Shown: positions 10,995-22,487 of the stretch, piece by piece | Numbering within the stretch: position 1 is the stretch's first letter | How the letters are laid out: the number at the start of each line of letters is the position of its first letter | Assembly: GCA_033807695.1 (NCBI GenBank) | Contig: CM066305.1 | Coordinates: 1,674,001 to 1,738,000, forward strand | Reading direction: 5' to 3' | DNA length: 64,000 nt | From: Daedaleopsis sinensis | Taxonomy: Eukaryota > Basidiomycota > Agaricomycetes > Polyporales > Polyporaceae | Position numbers and translations under genes: made by a program | Notes under the pieces: model-generated | What the model saw: only the letters and a program-made list of their open reading frames with translations | Told to the model about the DNA's origin: nothing | Databases searched by the model: none

Positions 10995-13045
10995 CTATTC
11001 CACACGCCTTCCAACCCGCGGCACGAGCATCCAGCACACGCCCTGTGCGCCGAGCAATGCGACCACAGTGGGCTCCACGACCCATATGCCCTTCTTCGTG
11101 CTCATCACTCCGACGATGAGCGGCCAGAGCGCACTCCCGCTCTGCCCCACGGAGCTCATGAGCGCGAATGCGTCCGCGTGCATGCTCCGCGGAACGAGCC
11201 TGCCCCCGATCGTGATCGCCGCGGTGTAGAACGTCGAGATCGCCACGCCGACGAGCGCGGTGCAGACGGCCGTCGAGGCGAGGAAGGGAAGGAACCACGC
11301 GAGGCATTCGAGCCCGATCGCGAACGCGAGGTAGACCATCACCGCGAGACGTTCGCCCATGAGCATGTTCAGCGGCGGGAGGAAGATGCGGCCCAGGGCG
11401 ATGCCTGACAGTCACGGATCGAGGGGGGCGCGTTTCACGCGTCGGTGAGCAGCGTTAGAAGCTGAAGCTTAAAGGACAACCGAGGACCTACCGAGATAGA
11501 AACAGGACGCGACCCAGGACGCCCCTTCTGCGCTGCCTTTCCGGACCTCGAGGATGTAGGACACGATCCAGCCGCCGCTGATTAAGACACTACGGTGAGG
11601 CAAAGTCCGGTCTGCACACGGCGTTGAGGACTCACATGGACTCTTCGGCGCTGGAGGATCCGGAAATCGTTGCTTAGCATTGGTATGTTGGAGAGTATGT
11701 GATGGAGATCGGACTTACCCGACATAGAGCATGAGGAAGATCGCAAGGGTCCACACAGCGCGACTGCGGAGCGTTGCATGGAATGCGCTGACCGGCGGAC
11801 CCTCTTCTGACTGCCTCTCGTTCGCCTGGGGAGGGAGCGCGTACAGACCGCGGAAGGCAAGCCATGTCAATGCGGCTACGGGGACGTTCATCCCGACGTT
11901 CGTGACGTAGAAAAAGTGGTACTAGCGGCAACCCTCGAGTCAGTCATACACGACCGACCTTGAGGCTAATATCTTGTTTTGCAAACGCACCGGCACTCCG
12001 CGCGTGACCATCGCGGTAGCGATCAAAGGGCTCACGAAGGCACCGAGACCATAGATTCCATGAAGGATACCAGTCCACATCAGTGGCTTGTTGAGGATTG
12101 CAAAGTAGGCGTTGCATAGACCCAGCTATAGAGCATGTGAAGTATCATCAGGCTCGTATGTTGTTGGTTGAATGGGAGGCTGACTGACCTGCGTCGAGAA
12201 CGCCATTCCTACGACGAAGAATCCAAAGCACATCAAGCCGTAGTTGACCTGCTGCGAGCTATTGATGATATTCTTGGTAGCATTCGAAGTGATCAGTCCC
12301 CCTTCAGTCGGGCGGGTTGTGGTTGACATACCCCGACCAGTTCTAGCACCGTCGAAAAGAGCATTGAACGCCCAAACCCGACCTTGCGAGACAGAGTGCC
12401 CGCCCCTGCTGCTGCGACGACATAACCTAGGAACGTGCAAACGAACAATATGGAGACACGGGCGTAGTTGATGCCATACGCCTCCTCGATGTGTGGGAGC
12501 AACGCTCCAGTAGCACCGCCGCTGCAAATGCCGAGGGATTAGTGTTTGCTAAAAGAACATGGAAGACCATCGACTGACTTCCAACCCGCTAGAAACAGAG
12601 TGACGAAGGACGACAGCATCCTTAGTCGACGGAGACGAGTGGTCTCGGGAATAGACCCCGATGGCGGCACGACTGGAACACTGGGTGGGTATACCATGGA
12701 ATCCCTCTGGTTCTGTTGAGGAGGAGAAATATCCTCGGGTGCAGACGAGACGTCGTTTATCAGTCTCTTCCCTATGTCATCACGCTCGACGACGGTCTGG
12801 GAGGAATCCAGTCTGACGAAGGGGGGCCGAAGGGAGAGATGCGCTTCTGACTCTAACGCCCCATGTCCAACAGCCCCCGATACTTCGACGACGGCAGATT
12901 GGACGTCGACTAAGAGAGATTTATCTCCCGGATCTTGTGAGGTAGCCCCTACGCCGATCGAATCGCCAGTACGAAGGTCTTCACTATCACGGAGACTGGA
13001 TATAGCTGATAACTGAATGTCAGTGGACATCGTGACGGAAGACAT
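10995..13045 (-). CDS. Major facilitator superfamily transporter
   Basis: A 12-helix MFS transporter of the fungal general-substrate/BSC6-like type. The substrate is unknown. It has at least seven exons. The first (13045-12583) encodes a hydrophilic cytosolic N-terminus of about 150 residues ending in the first helix (SSFVTLFLAGW). The next carries NGGATGALLPHIEEAYGINY, a typical TM1-TM2 loop, and SILFVCTFLGYVVAAAGAG. Later exons give GLMCFGFFVVGMAFSTQ, the TM4-5 loop with LHGIYGLGAFVSPL, then FLMLYVG, GIALGRIFLPP and C-terminal helices ending VLLVPRVGRRVE-like residues. The W-N-G junction across intron 1 and the LVG|QVNYG junction restore frame. The open frame continues about 120 codons upstream of the chosen ATG, but that part is not protein-like. 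Confidence 0.82.
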
Positions 13046-13422
13046 ACCCTGGGTCGACCCGCAGAAGGGAGGGTAATAAGTTGAGGAGTGGGATTGTGGC
13101 TTATAAAGCGTCCTCCGCGTAGGGCGAAAGGTGCCGGAGGCTAGACCCCGACAGTAGGTGCCTTTCGGATAGAGTGCGCTCAGCGAATAAAGTGTACGTA
13201 TATGTACGCCGGATCTTGAGAAGCCAAGGGCGGCGGGCGGCCGCATTATTGGTCTCCCCATGATCGTCGCTACGGTATTTGCAGCATGACTCATGAGTTG
13301 CATGGCGAAAGAGGATAGCGCACCGCGCTCCATTCTCAATATCCTAACACGCGTATCAAGAGAAATTCCCTCGAGGTCATACTTCAGTAAAATGGTATGC
13401 AATCAAACTGTACACCCGCCAC
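13046..13422. other. Intergenic region between MFS transporter and dynein LIC genes
   Basis: Both neighbours are on the minus strand, so this holds the transporter promoter and the dynein chain 3' UTR. Nothing else is seen. Confidence 0.35.
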
Positions 13423-15337
13423 TTAACTCCCTTCCTCCGCACCAGTATCACCGCCGGGGCTCTTTGTCGTAGCGGCAAGCTTGTCATCCACCTTGTTCCT
13501 CTTGTGAATGAGGTCATCGAAGAACTTCTTGAGGGCCTGATGCTGAGTTTGGTCATCCGCAGAGTTAGGCGTCGTCGCGGATAGCGGCGCTGGCGATGCC
13601 GATGACGTTCGCCCGATGCCCAGAGCTATACTGGATGTAGGGACAGAGAGGTTTGAAGGTGGTGGTCGTGTTGCAGTTCGGGTACCAAGCTTCCGAGCGG
13701 GATCGCCAGCAACACTCATGTTGAGAGGGTTAGCTCCGGCGGTCGGGGAGCCCTCCATCTCGGTCAGAGCGCGTTCGACATTGGGCAGGTTGAAGCTGCT
13801 GCTGCCCATGGGACCCACGATACCCGCCAACGCGGCTTCGTTCGGGTTCCGGAATGCACCACGAGGATCGCGGTTCGGGTTCTTCGCGTTTTCGTCGTAG
13901 TTCTTCGCCAGGAACACTTGCTCTGGCGTTGGGTTATTGAGAGGAGGTAATGGGGGCGGCTGACAGTCGCACGTCAGAAGAGGTATGAAAAGAAGGTAGG
14001 AAAATTAACAAACCTTGCGACTGTTGTCAGGAACAAGGGTGGCGAAGAGCTTCGTCGCTTTTGGACCAACGTCGTCATCGACGCCATCCAAATCGTTTTC
14101 CCAAGCATCTCCCCACAATTTGGCGTCGAAGCCGTCTCGAAGGAAACCAATCTTGACCCAACTATCCCATCCCGCAGGAATGACAATCTTGTCTCGATCA
14201 TACGCATTAGAAGTGTGCTGGAAAGGAAATGGATTACGGGGAGGTGCTGTGGCTTCTCCTGCAGAAGCCATGGCGGGCGAAGGCGCGGGCGGCATGAACA
14301 GGGAGTGGAGAGTATATTGCCTCAACACTTGCAGCGTTGCTGGTTGTGGGGTAGTATAGAAGAGTCCTGCGCCATCTACGACATTCGAGTCAAAACACGT
14401 GCTCTGACGGTAAAGTGGAATATACGAACACTTCAAGCATATTGTCCGGAGGACTTGCATGATACTGTCTGTTTGTTCTTCCCATTCGCCCCCTTTACCT
14501 TTCACCATGCCACCCATACCGGACGGGCCGGACCCAATGATATCATTCCCTTCGTCGATCAGGTCCGCCTTCGTGCAGACCACGACGATAGGAACGCCAG
14601 CCGGATTGTGAGTGAGTGTACCCGGCCCCAATGGTAACACAGTACCGGATACGGTTGAAGTGGCAGGGAGAGGTTCTGTTGAAGGTTCTGAGTAATGTTG
14701 CCAATGCGCTTGTACTGGAAGTATGCATACGCGTAAGCTAGAGAACCAGGGTGGATGGATGAGGGGCCGACGCACATCGTTCACGATTCTCCTCCTTGGC
14801 GATATCGAGTTCACGAGAACCATCTCCCTTCACCCACTTCTCCACCCACTGTAACCACGTCTCCAGCTCTTGGATAAAGGACCACGGTCTTGTCCAGTCT
14901 AAAGTAATCATGACGAGTGTGTGCGGTAGGGAGCTCTTGGGCGGGACGAAGTATGGCAGCAGCGCACTATAAGCAGGTGCTGAGGATGGTACGGTATACA
15001 CGGATAGCCGTGCAAGGGTATCTATGCAAGAGATGCTTCAGTTCGGAGGTTCTGTCCCATTGCTGAACATTATCCTGTATGCACCTTCTTCTGCGTCGTC
15101 TCGGATGTCAGCCCAGTCATATCCAATGGCAAAGTCTTTGCGCTGATCCTCCTTCGTTTCTTCCGGTGGTGGTTTCTGGAGCAGAGCCGACACCAAAGTT
15201 GACTTTCCCGATGATGGTTCGCCAAGTAGGATGACTTGCTTCGAGGGTATAGAGCGCGAAGAGGAAACGGAGTCTAAGATGGACGACCACAAGTCCTGTG
15301 GCGGCGCGTCGGGAGACGATGGTCGTGAGTTGTCCAT
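13423..15337 (-). CDS. Dynein light intermediate chain
   Basis: Ras-like-fold subunit that links cytoplasmic dynein heavy chain to cargo adaptors and is used for hyphal nuclear and vesicle transport. From the start (MDNSRPSSPDAPPQ) it carries a P-loop VILLGEPSSGKSTLVSALLQ and the conserved DFAIGYDWADIRDD. An inserted exon has PHTLVMITLDWTRPWSFIQEL and WLQWVEKWVKGD, followed by VPIVVVCTKADLID, where the guanine-specificity-like TKxD survives. Next come LFYTTPQPATLQVLRQYTLH and PAGWDSWVKIGFLRDGFD, and a Ser/Pro-rich C-terminal adaptor-binding tail ending in a short helix (KKFFDDLIHKR). There are at least five exons. The gene is divergent from TIP41 with about 200 bp between starts. An upstream in-frame ATG at 15427 would lengthen the N-terminus without conserved residues. 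Confidence 0.93.
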
Positions 15338-15538
15338 GACCGGAAGTCGTATCGCAGAGTGCGAGACCTTCAGGAATAGTGCAGAGCCAGAGGGTCTGTG
15401 ATAGTCGAGGATTTGAAGCAGAGGCACAACAGACGCCGGAGACGCGTCTTTGCAGACGCGTCCTTCATCACGGCTAGCTCGCGATCAGTCTACGCTGCCC
15501 CTCGTTCTCCGCATTCACCCTCGTTCGAAGAGGTCATT

Positions 15539-16617
15539 ATGTCGGCTGCTATGTCTGTTCCTAAACATCGCCTTCAGGAGTCTCCCAATTCTCGAGCGAT
15601 TGAGATCGGGCCTTGGACTATCACTGCTTGTACAAATCCTATCTCGAATGCCGGCCGGTGCGACGCGCTTCAAGCGACGATCGGGGGCATCCCGCTGCCA
15701 GAGATGACATTCGGCGATAATTCTTTGGAGCTGGAACACAAAGAAAGTGGATGGCGGTATGCATTTACGACCGAGGAAGCCTTGAAGGGCGTAAAGAACG
15801 GCGAACTTCAAGACGGCGACGGCGCAGTCAAGGTTGGCTACGCCGATGCATGGTTGAAGAGCCGGTATGCATGTCTGCAATCAAAGGAATAGAACGGCGC
15901 GTTGACTCAGCACTCCAGCACAGGTCCATACTCCCAGATCCCAATGCCTCAGACTGTCCCAACCAAGCCATACGATTGGACATACACGACCCTATACCCA
16001 GGTCACCTAGGAACATCGTCTACCAAAAGTCTTGACTGGCAACCTGCAGACCGCAATAATTCGGCGCACACTATACCCCTCGCCGAACTGACGCGCCACG
16101 ACCCGATACTGTTCTATGCAGAGATACCACTGTTTGAAGATGAGTTGCATGACAATGGTGCATCACAACTGCTTGTCCGAATCGTACGTGGTCAACAAGA
16201 ATGTATCGGCATCATGAGACTGACGGTGGACACCCGGATCAGCGTGTTATGCCCACATGTATATTCATTCTGCAGCGATTCACGCTAAGGGTGGACAACG
16301 TACTCTTCCGTACGTACGACACCCGCATTTACCATTCGTTCTCGTCCTCGCCCCCGCTAGTTGTACGCGAAACGAGTGGCTGGGAAGCACCGTACGAACG
16401 AGTGAAAGTGGTAGGATAATCTGCGATAAGTCGACGGTCATATTCTGATTGCTTTGAGTAGCGACTCCCCAAACGAGACGACCTCACCCCGCTTACGGAC
16501 CCTATGTGGATCGCTAAGATCCTCACAGAGATGCCGGTGGAAATCTCTCAGGAGGTCGGTGCTGGAACTCGTTGGAAAGGCCTCAGTACCAAGATCGAGG
16601 TTGCGACGTTGGTGTAA
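15539..16617 (+). CDS. TIP41: TIP41-like protein (PP2A/TOR pathway regulator)
   Basis: Regulator of type 2A phosphatases acting with Tap42/alpha4 downstream of TOR. The protein has 304 residues. Exons at 15539-15864, 15919-16183, 16243-16410 and 16462-16617 sum to a whole number of codons. The family signature is clear: GPWTITACTNPI, LPEMTFGDNSLELEH, the long block IPLAELTRHDPILFYAEIPL then FEDELHDNG, RVMPTCIFILQRFTLRVDN, DTRIYH, and the C-terminal RLPKRDDLTPLTDP followed by WIAKILTEMP. Full length compared with other fungal TIP41 proteins. The first ATG after the divergent promoter with a conserved downstream sequence is used; an in-frame codon further upstream is less likely. Confidence 0.95.
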
Positions 16618-17488
16618 CCTATGGTCTACCGTGTTCGGATGCAGCATTATGATCAATATTGTATGATAGGTAAGAGCGATGTATGGATTGAAAACATCGC
16701 GTTTCACTCATTGTCGACACAATCAGGTTGCTACGTAATACGCGTATACAGTTCTGTATACTGACAAGTTCCTTACATAGTATACGACACAGCGTATACG
16801 ACACAGCTTCAAGGTTCGCTTACCCGCGCCGGGACGAATCTGGTCAGTCTAATGATCTCTCATCACTCGAAGTATAAGTTCAATGAATTTGGCTAGCAGT
16901 ATACAGTGTCGGACCTGTCTGGTTTCCACGAGTACAGTGCTACCAGTTGGACTAAGAGGCCTTACATGAGAAGCAACAGATCGAATTTGCATCAAACGTT
17001 TAAATTTGTCCACGATTCCCCATGAACGCGCCTCCTCGAATGGATCCGGCGCTCGCAAACTCTCCACAATCACTTGCTCCTCCTGTACCTCCCGAGCATC
17101 GCCAGTCATCTAGAATCGTCGACATATGCCTTCTAAGTTCTCAGCGTCCGTCAGACCAAAGCCTAGGGAAACGAGAATGGTCATTTGCCTAACTATACAA
17201 ATCTTTGGCGCGCGCGTGGCACTGCATGTAACCTTCTGTCACAGATAGCCGGCTAGCCTCCGATAGCGTGTCCAAGTTGCGGATCCGCGTGAGACCGCTC
17301 GGATCTTCAGAACGGAAGATGTTGAACGTTTGTGACTCCTTGCTCGCAGGCTGTCACCACATGCATGGGCCGGGAGCAGAGGAACAGCAGCCTCCAGGAC
17401 GAGGTGAAGTGAAGAGCGAGCTCCCAGGTGCATTCCTCGATGACCAAGATATAGCGGCAAGACATAGTGTAAGAGTCCAAAGCAAGTA
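16618..17488. other. Convergent intergenic region between TIP41 and GT8 genes
   Basis: 870 bp between two 3' ends. A minus-strand open frame of 86 codons at 16849-17109 has no motif I recognise. The region carries a GTATAC-rich repeat cluster at 16744-16807. Confidence 0.4.
16744..16807. repeat. GTATAC palindrome and 14-bp tandem repeat
   Basis: An 18-bp inverted repeat, GTATACAG-TT-CTGTATAC (16744-16761), is followed by two perfect tandem copies of GTATACGACACAGC (16780-16793 and 16794-16807). All share the GTATAC core. Confidence 0.85.
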
Positions 17489-18763
17489 CTAGGGAAATGA
17501 CGAAACCTGGTGGCTCCTGTGTTTCCATCCGCACTTCGTGAACTCGTACCGATACTTGGCCTCCGTCTGTTTCCAAAACTCGCCCCACTCCATGATCTCC
17601 TCCCTCCAGAGGCCGTCCCAGTCCCCAGCCCGCTTGAGCACGTTCGCGGGCATCTCGTCGATGCCGATATCGTCATAGACCTCACGCCAGAAGGGTTTCA
17701 CGAGCGTGAAGTGGATCAGCCGGAGCTCGGACTTGAGCCCCTCCCACAGCTTGGGGTTGCGCTTTTTGATCGCCATGTTGCCGTTGTAGATGTACGGCAG
17801 GCGAAGTGCGTCCGGCCCATGGTAGACGTTGAGGAAGGCCTGCTCGGCCTCCCAGTGCGGGTATTCGGCGGTCTCGATCTTCTTCACGAGGGAATCGAAC
17901 TCGGCCGTGGACGGCCGCACGAAGAGCACGCCCGCGTTGAAAGCGATCGTGAAGCCTGGGTCGTCAATGTAGACGTCGGGGACGGCAGCGAAGTTGAAGG
18001 GAAGGAGGAAGAGCTCGTCGAAGTTGCGCTTGACGAGCGTGTCCGCGTCCAGGTAGACAACGGCTTTGACGCCGAGCTCCCCAAACCGCCAGATGCTGAG
18101 TTTCGTGTACTGATCTTTGAAATGCTCGTGGACTCCGCCATCTTTTGGAGGTTCTATACGCTCGACGGCGTAGGGCTCGAAGCCGGAGGATGTTGCGATG
18201 CAGAGGGCGCGCTCGGACACCCGCCCGGGGAGGTAGAAGAGGATGCGGCGGGCGGTGCTGTTCACCCTGTTGAGGGACTCGCCCAGGGTGACAATGGGGA
18301 CGGCAAAGGCGTCGTTGTACATGCTCGTGACGATGGCATTCTCCGATCGGACTATTCGTGAGTTCCGGATGAACTCTTCATTGACTATCGGGCGCGTGTT
18401 CCTTGAGTGGGGGCACGGTTGCCACGTCGAGCGGCGAGGCGCAGGTGGGGATTTCAAAGTGTGAAGTGAAATTCACAGGGCCGAGAGCGAGGCGATAGCA
18501 TGGTGAGTAGGGCTCCCTGCAGCATGTGGTGCACAAGGAACTCACAAATTCTGGAAGTTATCAATAGGAGAGCGCATTGGTTCGCGGCGACACTCTTCAC
18601 CCTTGTGGTGTTTGGCGGCATGGCGTATCATCTGGAGATGTACGAAGAACGATAGGCCAATCAGGAATATGAACAAGGCCCATGGACGACGTATTGTGGT
18701 CATGAATGAAGTGTTCTTGGGCCCCAGACGATAGGGATAGGGGGGCATCTTCGAAGGAGGCAT
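17489..18763 (-). CDS. Glycosyltransferase family 8 (glycogenin/galactinol-synthase-like), type II membrane
   Basis: Predicted Golgi-type GT8 transferase of 376 residues using a nucleotide-sugar donor; the acceptor is unknown. Exon 1 (18763-18546) encodes a short basic cytosolic tail and one signal-anchor helix (WALFIFLIGLSFFVHLQMI). Exon 2 (18401-17489) carries the catalytic domain: NAIVTSMYNDAFAVPIVTLG, KLSIWRFGELGVKAVVYLDADTL without a break, with the metal-binding DxD, AAVPDVYIDDPGFTIAFNAG then VLFVRPS, AEQAFLNVYHG, LPYIYNGNMA and IHFTLVKPF with the second metal-binding His. The exons join in phase only if the intron ends at a CAAG acceptor, which skips an intermediate 29-nt candidate intron. 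The stop follows the last helix directly. Confidence 0.85.
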
Positions 18764-19503
18764 TTTGGGAGATGGGAGGGAGGACTAGAAGACAGGTGAG
18801 CTCAATGTGATATATATACCTAGCCTCTAGGCTGCGATCTATACAGGCTTCTCAAAATTCGCAACGTTTGAAATGTTCAATTTCACGGTTATCGCCGGAA
18901 ACCAGCTAATCCAATCTGCGCCCACCACGGCGGTGATTCCAGACCGGCTGCGGGGGTTATATGATATCACGGTTGCAAGGGACATAAGGCGGTGGAGGAA
19001 TACATTTTTGGCCTGTGGGGAAATTCATTGTTGACAGATAGACACTGGTCGAGTCAAGAGACCACATACCCATATCGTGTCGAGGGAGACTAGTCTGGCT
19101 AGAAACAGCTGTGAGGCAGCCAGCTGGGCTTGGTTTGACAGATTAATGATGTGCGAGGCAGAACTTAATGTGTGAGGGTCAACGATAGCCTTCTTCGTAT
19201 GGCAGCTCTAGCGGTCCGATGGTCATCGCGATTCTCGACAGCATCCGTGAGCAGGATCCGGGTGGCAAGGCCTAAAAACGATTATTTCGTAAGTTGGGCT
19301 GGCCTGTGTGAACCAGATAAGTTACGTTGCGCTCGAGGTTGTTGCGGCGCGCAGCAGCTTCTTGAAGACCTTCCTTATCCGCGCTAGGCTGTGATCGAGG
19401 ATCTTTTTGTATCAGCGCTAGTGAGTACGCGCCGGTCACAACTTATTGCATCGCACTTTGCTCTCTACCAAAGCTCGTCAGTTGCTATCCCACCTCTGCC
19501 GTC
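18764..19503. promoter_or_regulatory. Divergent intergenic region between GT8 and RRS1
   Basis: Two head-to-head genes share 740 bp. No uORF or repeat stands out. Individual promoter elements were not resolved. Confidence 0.4.
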
Positions 19504-20717
19504 ATGGACGTATCAGCCATTCTCGCTGCACACGAAGCAAAAAAGTATCCAGCATCAGTGGAGCTTCTCTATAGACATGTTGAACTAATGGGTATCTTAT
19601 CTGCTGCAGAAAAGCGATCACCGTTGAGAAAGAGATCCCTCTTGAAGTCGATGCAGGCCTCCTCACGGTAACAGATCTCAACCCGGTCGACGCGGAGAGC
19701 TACGAGTACGTCTCTTCTCTCTTTGACCTCCATGATCAATGAATGCTCAAGACTATATCGCTTGTTCAGAGCCGACCTCGAAGAGTACCTCGTGTCCACC
19801 GCTCGGGACGGCGTACAGACCCTCATCGCCTCCTTGTTCACCCTACCCACGACCTCATCCTCTGATGGGCCACTAGCCCAGCTTCCACCTCCCACCACTC
19901 AACTCCCTCGCGCGAAACCCCTGCCGAAGCCGAAGCCGCCGACCAAGTGGGAGCAGTTTGCAAAGGCGAAGGGCATCCAGCACCAGCGACGGGACAAGAA
20001 GGTGTGGAACGAGGAGAAGCAGGAGTGGGTCAACCGCTGGGGCTGGAAGGGCGCGAACAAGGACAAGGAGGTTCAATGGCTGACCGAGGTTCCTGCTAAT
20101 GCCGGTGCGTTCCTTCGGCTCTTTCATTCTGGCGCAATTTTCTTAGCCCCCCGCCCACGGCGCTCAGACATCGAGCACGACCCTGCCAAAATTGCTCGAG
20201 ATGCCCGCAAGGCGCGCGTTGCGAAGAACGAACGACAGCAGAAGGGGAATGTCGCCCGTGCTGCGCAGCAGAATGGTGCAGCGAGCACCAGCGCAGAGTC
20301 GGGTACGGACCGGAAGAAGACGATTGACAGGACACTCGCGGTGACTCGGTCGAGTACCGCTAGCATGGGCAAATTTGATCGACGATTGGAGGGCGAGAAG
20401 AAGCTGAAGGGAATGAAACGGAAGGTGTGGATGATCTTGGTCCTCGGTGGGCGTTGCCACGCTAACAATTGGTTGTTGCATAGTTTGAGCCAACGGAGCT
20501 CTCTGCTTCGAACGAAAAGGCCCAAAATCTCGCACTTCTGTCAAAACTGGATAGGGAACCCAACGCGAAGAAGACGAAGAGGTCGTCAGAGTCTACCGGA
20601 GACGATGTACTCAACGTCAGAAAAGCGATCCGGGCCACCAGCAAGGGTAAGGGTAGTGCTGCTTTGGCTAGGGAACGAGGCTCTAGCAAAAGCAAAGGCA
20701 AGATGGGGAAACGGTAG
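19504..20717 (+). CDS. RRS1: Ribosome biogenesis regulatory protein RRS1
   Basis: Nucleolar factor that with Rpf2 brings 5S RNP into the pre-60S particle. The protein has 320 residues from exons 19504-19544, 19610-19705, 19770-20104, 20168-20424 and 20484-20717, all in frame. It has MDVSAILAAHEAK, LLTVTDLNPVDAESYE and EEYLVSTARDGVQTLIASLF. The RRS1 core PLPKPKPPTKWEQFAKAKGI, then DKKVWNEEKQEWVNRWGWKG, is followed by KDKEVQWLTEVP, and the C-terminus is basic and disordered. Intron 3 is 63 nt, has no stop and keeps frame, so retention would insert 21 residues. The gene converges on TFIIB with 166 bp between stops. Confidence 0.95.
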
Positions 20718-20883
20718 CATATGTTGTCTAGATTCGTGCTGTCTTGGGCCGTTATCGTTTACATTCTTGTTCTCTACCACTCTGCGTGTTGTGTTGCATA
20801 ACGCCAATGTCATTGCCATATACATATACATACAATGAGTGTGCATACGGTCCGCGTGTAACTACATGCATACAACCTGACCA

Positions 20884-22008
20884 TCACTTCGACGAGCTCT
20901 CCACGGGCAGCCGTTCGAGTTTCGCCTTCCCATCCTTGATCCACTCTTCCTTCACCAACTTCTCCTTCTCCGCGTAGTACAAGCGATACACCAGCTTGAT
21001 AGTGCCCTCGCTGACACCCGCAACGCTGCTGATGTCGCGGACAGACTTGGGCTTGTCAAGCAAGCAACACGTAAAGTAGATGGCGCCGCCTGCGATAGAC
21101 ACAGGCGAACGACCATCCGCAATACCGAGTTCTCGCGCTTTGATGATGATGTCGGCGCAGATAGGCTGTACGTTGGGAGGAAGGGCGAGATGGTTGCAAT
21201 ACCGCACAAGCAGGTCTTCTGCACCGGTGGTACCAGTGGGAGCGGTCGTATGACGATCTTGCGACGCGCCTGGGGTCAAGTTGAAGGCCTGCTCGAGGGC
21301 CTTGTAGCACTGGCCGAGAACCTTCTTGCTAACGTTCGTGAGGTTGCAGATCTCGCGGAACGTACGAGGGACATGCGCCTGTCTGCAGGCGATGAAGATG
21401 CATGCGGCAATGACTGCGTCGAGGGGTTTCCCGCGGAGCAGTTTCTCCTCGTCCGACCGCTTGTACAATTGCTTCGCGATGTCGGAGATGGTTTTAGGGA
21501 GGGAGAACTGATCGCACCAGCTGGAGATGTCACGGAAGGCCTGCAGCAGGTTGCGCTCTGAACGCGAGGCATTGCCACGGGAGGCTGCACGCTGGAGTTC
21601 GCGCGCTATACCTGAGCCACCATCTCGGAACGAGATTGTGGTGTCCAGTTGCTCGATGCCGTCCATGAGGGGATCGGACGCCGCACCGACACGGGACGGA
21701 TCGTCGCCCTCATCGTTCGCAAACGTCTAGGTGCATTGTTAGAGGGGAGAATCCACAATGAGAGCTAGGGGTCCGTATGGAAAAGAACAACTTACTCTCC
21801 ACTCACTCCTCGTGTCGACGATCTTATCGCCCAACACTAGCCCACATGTGCCACAGACAAGGTCTCCGCTGCTGAACTCCTCGACAATGTTTGGGTTCGG
21901 ATCTCTGCACTCAGGGCAGATGAGTCGGACTGCTAGGTCGGGGGCGAAAGTCGGCTGCTGGGTCTTCTGGAGTGGTTGAGCGAGGGGGAAGGGCTGAGAG
22001 TATGACAT
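20884..22008 (-). CDS. SUA7: Transcription initiation factor TFIIB
   Basis: General RNA polymerase II factor that bridges TBP-DNA and the polymerase and sets the start site. 351 residues from exons 22008-21796 and 21726-20884. The N-terminal zinc ribbon reads [13 protein letters not shown] then [20 protein letters not shown], with the Cys pairs present, followed by the B-reader/linker region ([14 protein letters not shown]). Two cyclin-like repeats follow: repeat 1 with [28 protein letters not shown] and [15 protein letters not shown], and repeat 2 with [31 protein letters not shown] and [19 protein letters not shown]. Length and domain order are those of the family. Confidence 0.97.
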
Positions 22009-22487
22009 GGCAAATGTGGGCTATGAGTGCGATGGATGTCGACGAGGATAGTTGAGTGGGATGCGACTTGGCCGGGATCGAGCCTGGGTCGAGCTTTCGC
22101 GTGCAACGGCAAGAAGGTGGACTGCTAATCTGCCTTTGGTAGAACCATGATGTTGGATAGAAAATAGACTGAACTACCCACCACAACACAACACAGAACC
22201 ACACGAGTCAACGTTGAACGAACCGCTAGCGAAAACGGCCTGTCGACAGTATGTAGGAGTGGGACTGGTGGTGGTCGGCGACAAGAGGCGTGTCAGGCAA
22301 CGACCGGCCGGAGCTCAGTTATCCGCACAATAGCAATAGATAACATTGTTTATCTGTGTGAATTATGAGTAATAATCTGGGCTCAGCCAATCACCGTCGA
22401 CTCCCACCGCATTATACTCGACCACAGTAACGCCACTGCTTTCTCCTGAACCTCAACGACCACTATCTCGCATCTCCCAATCTCGCC
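22009..22487. promoter_or_regulatory. Divergent promoter region of TFIIB and unknown gene
   Basis: 480 bp between two start codons. It contains AT-rich segments around 22320-22380 and CT-rich sequence just before the plus-strand ATG. Confidence 0.4.

Noticed and set aside
13046..13402. In-frame N-terminal extension of the MFS transporter
   Set aside because: The frame is open for about 120 codons but lacks transporter-like features and contains promoter-like sequence. The ATG at 13045 precedes the acidic cytosolic tail usual for this family.
16849..17109. Minus-strand 86-codon frame downstream of the GT8 gene
   Set aside because: No family motif, no clear splice link to the GT8 gene, which already ends with its own stop; not supported as a gene.
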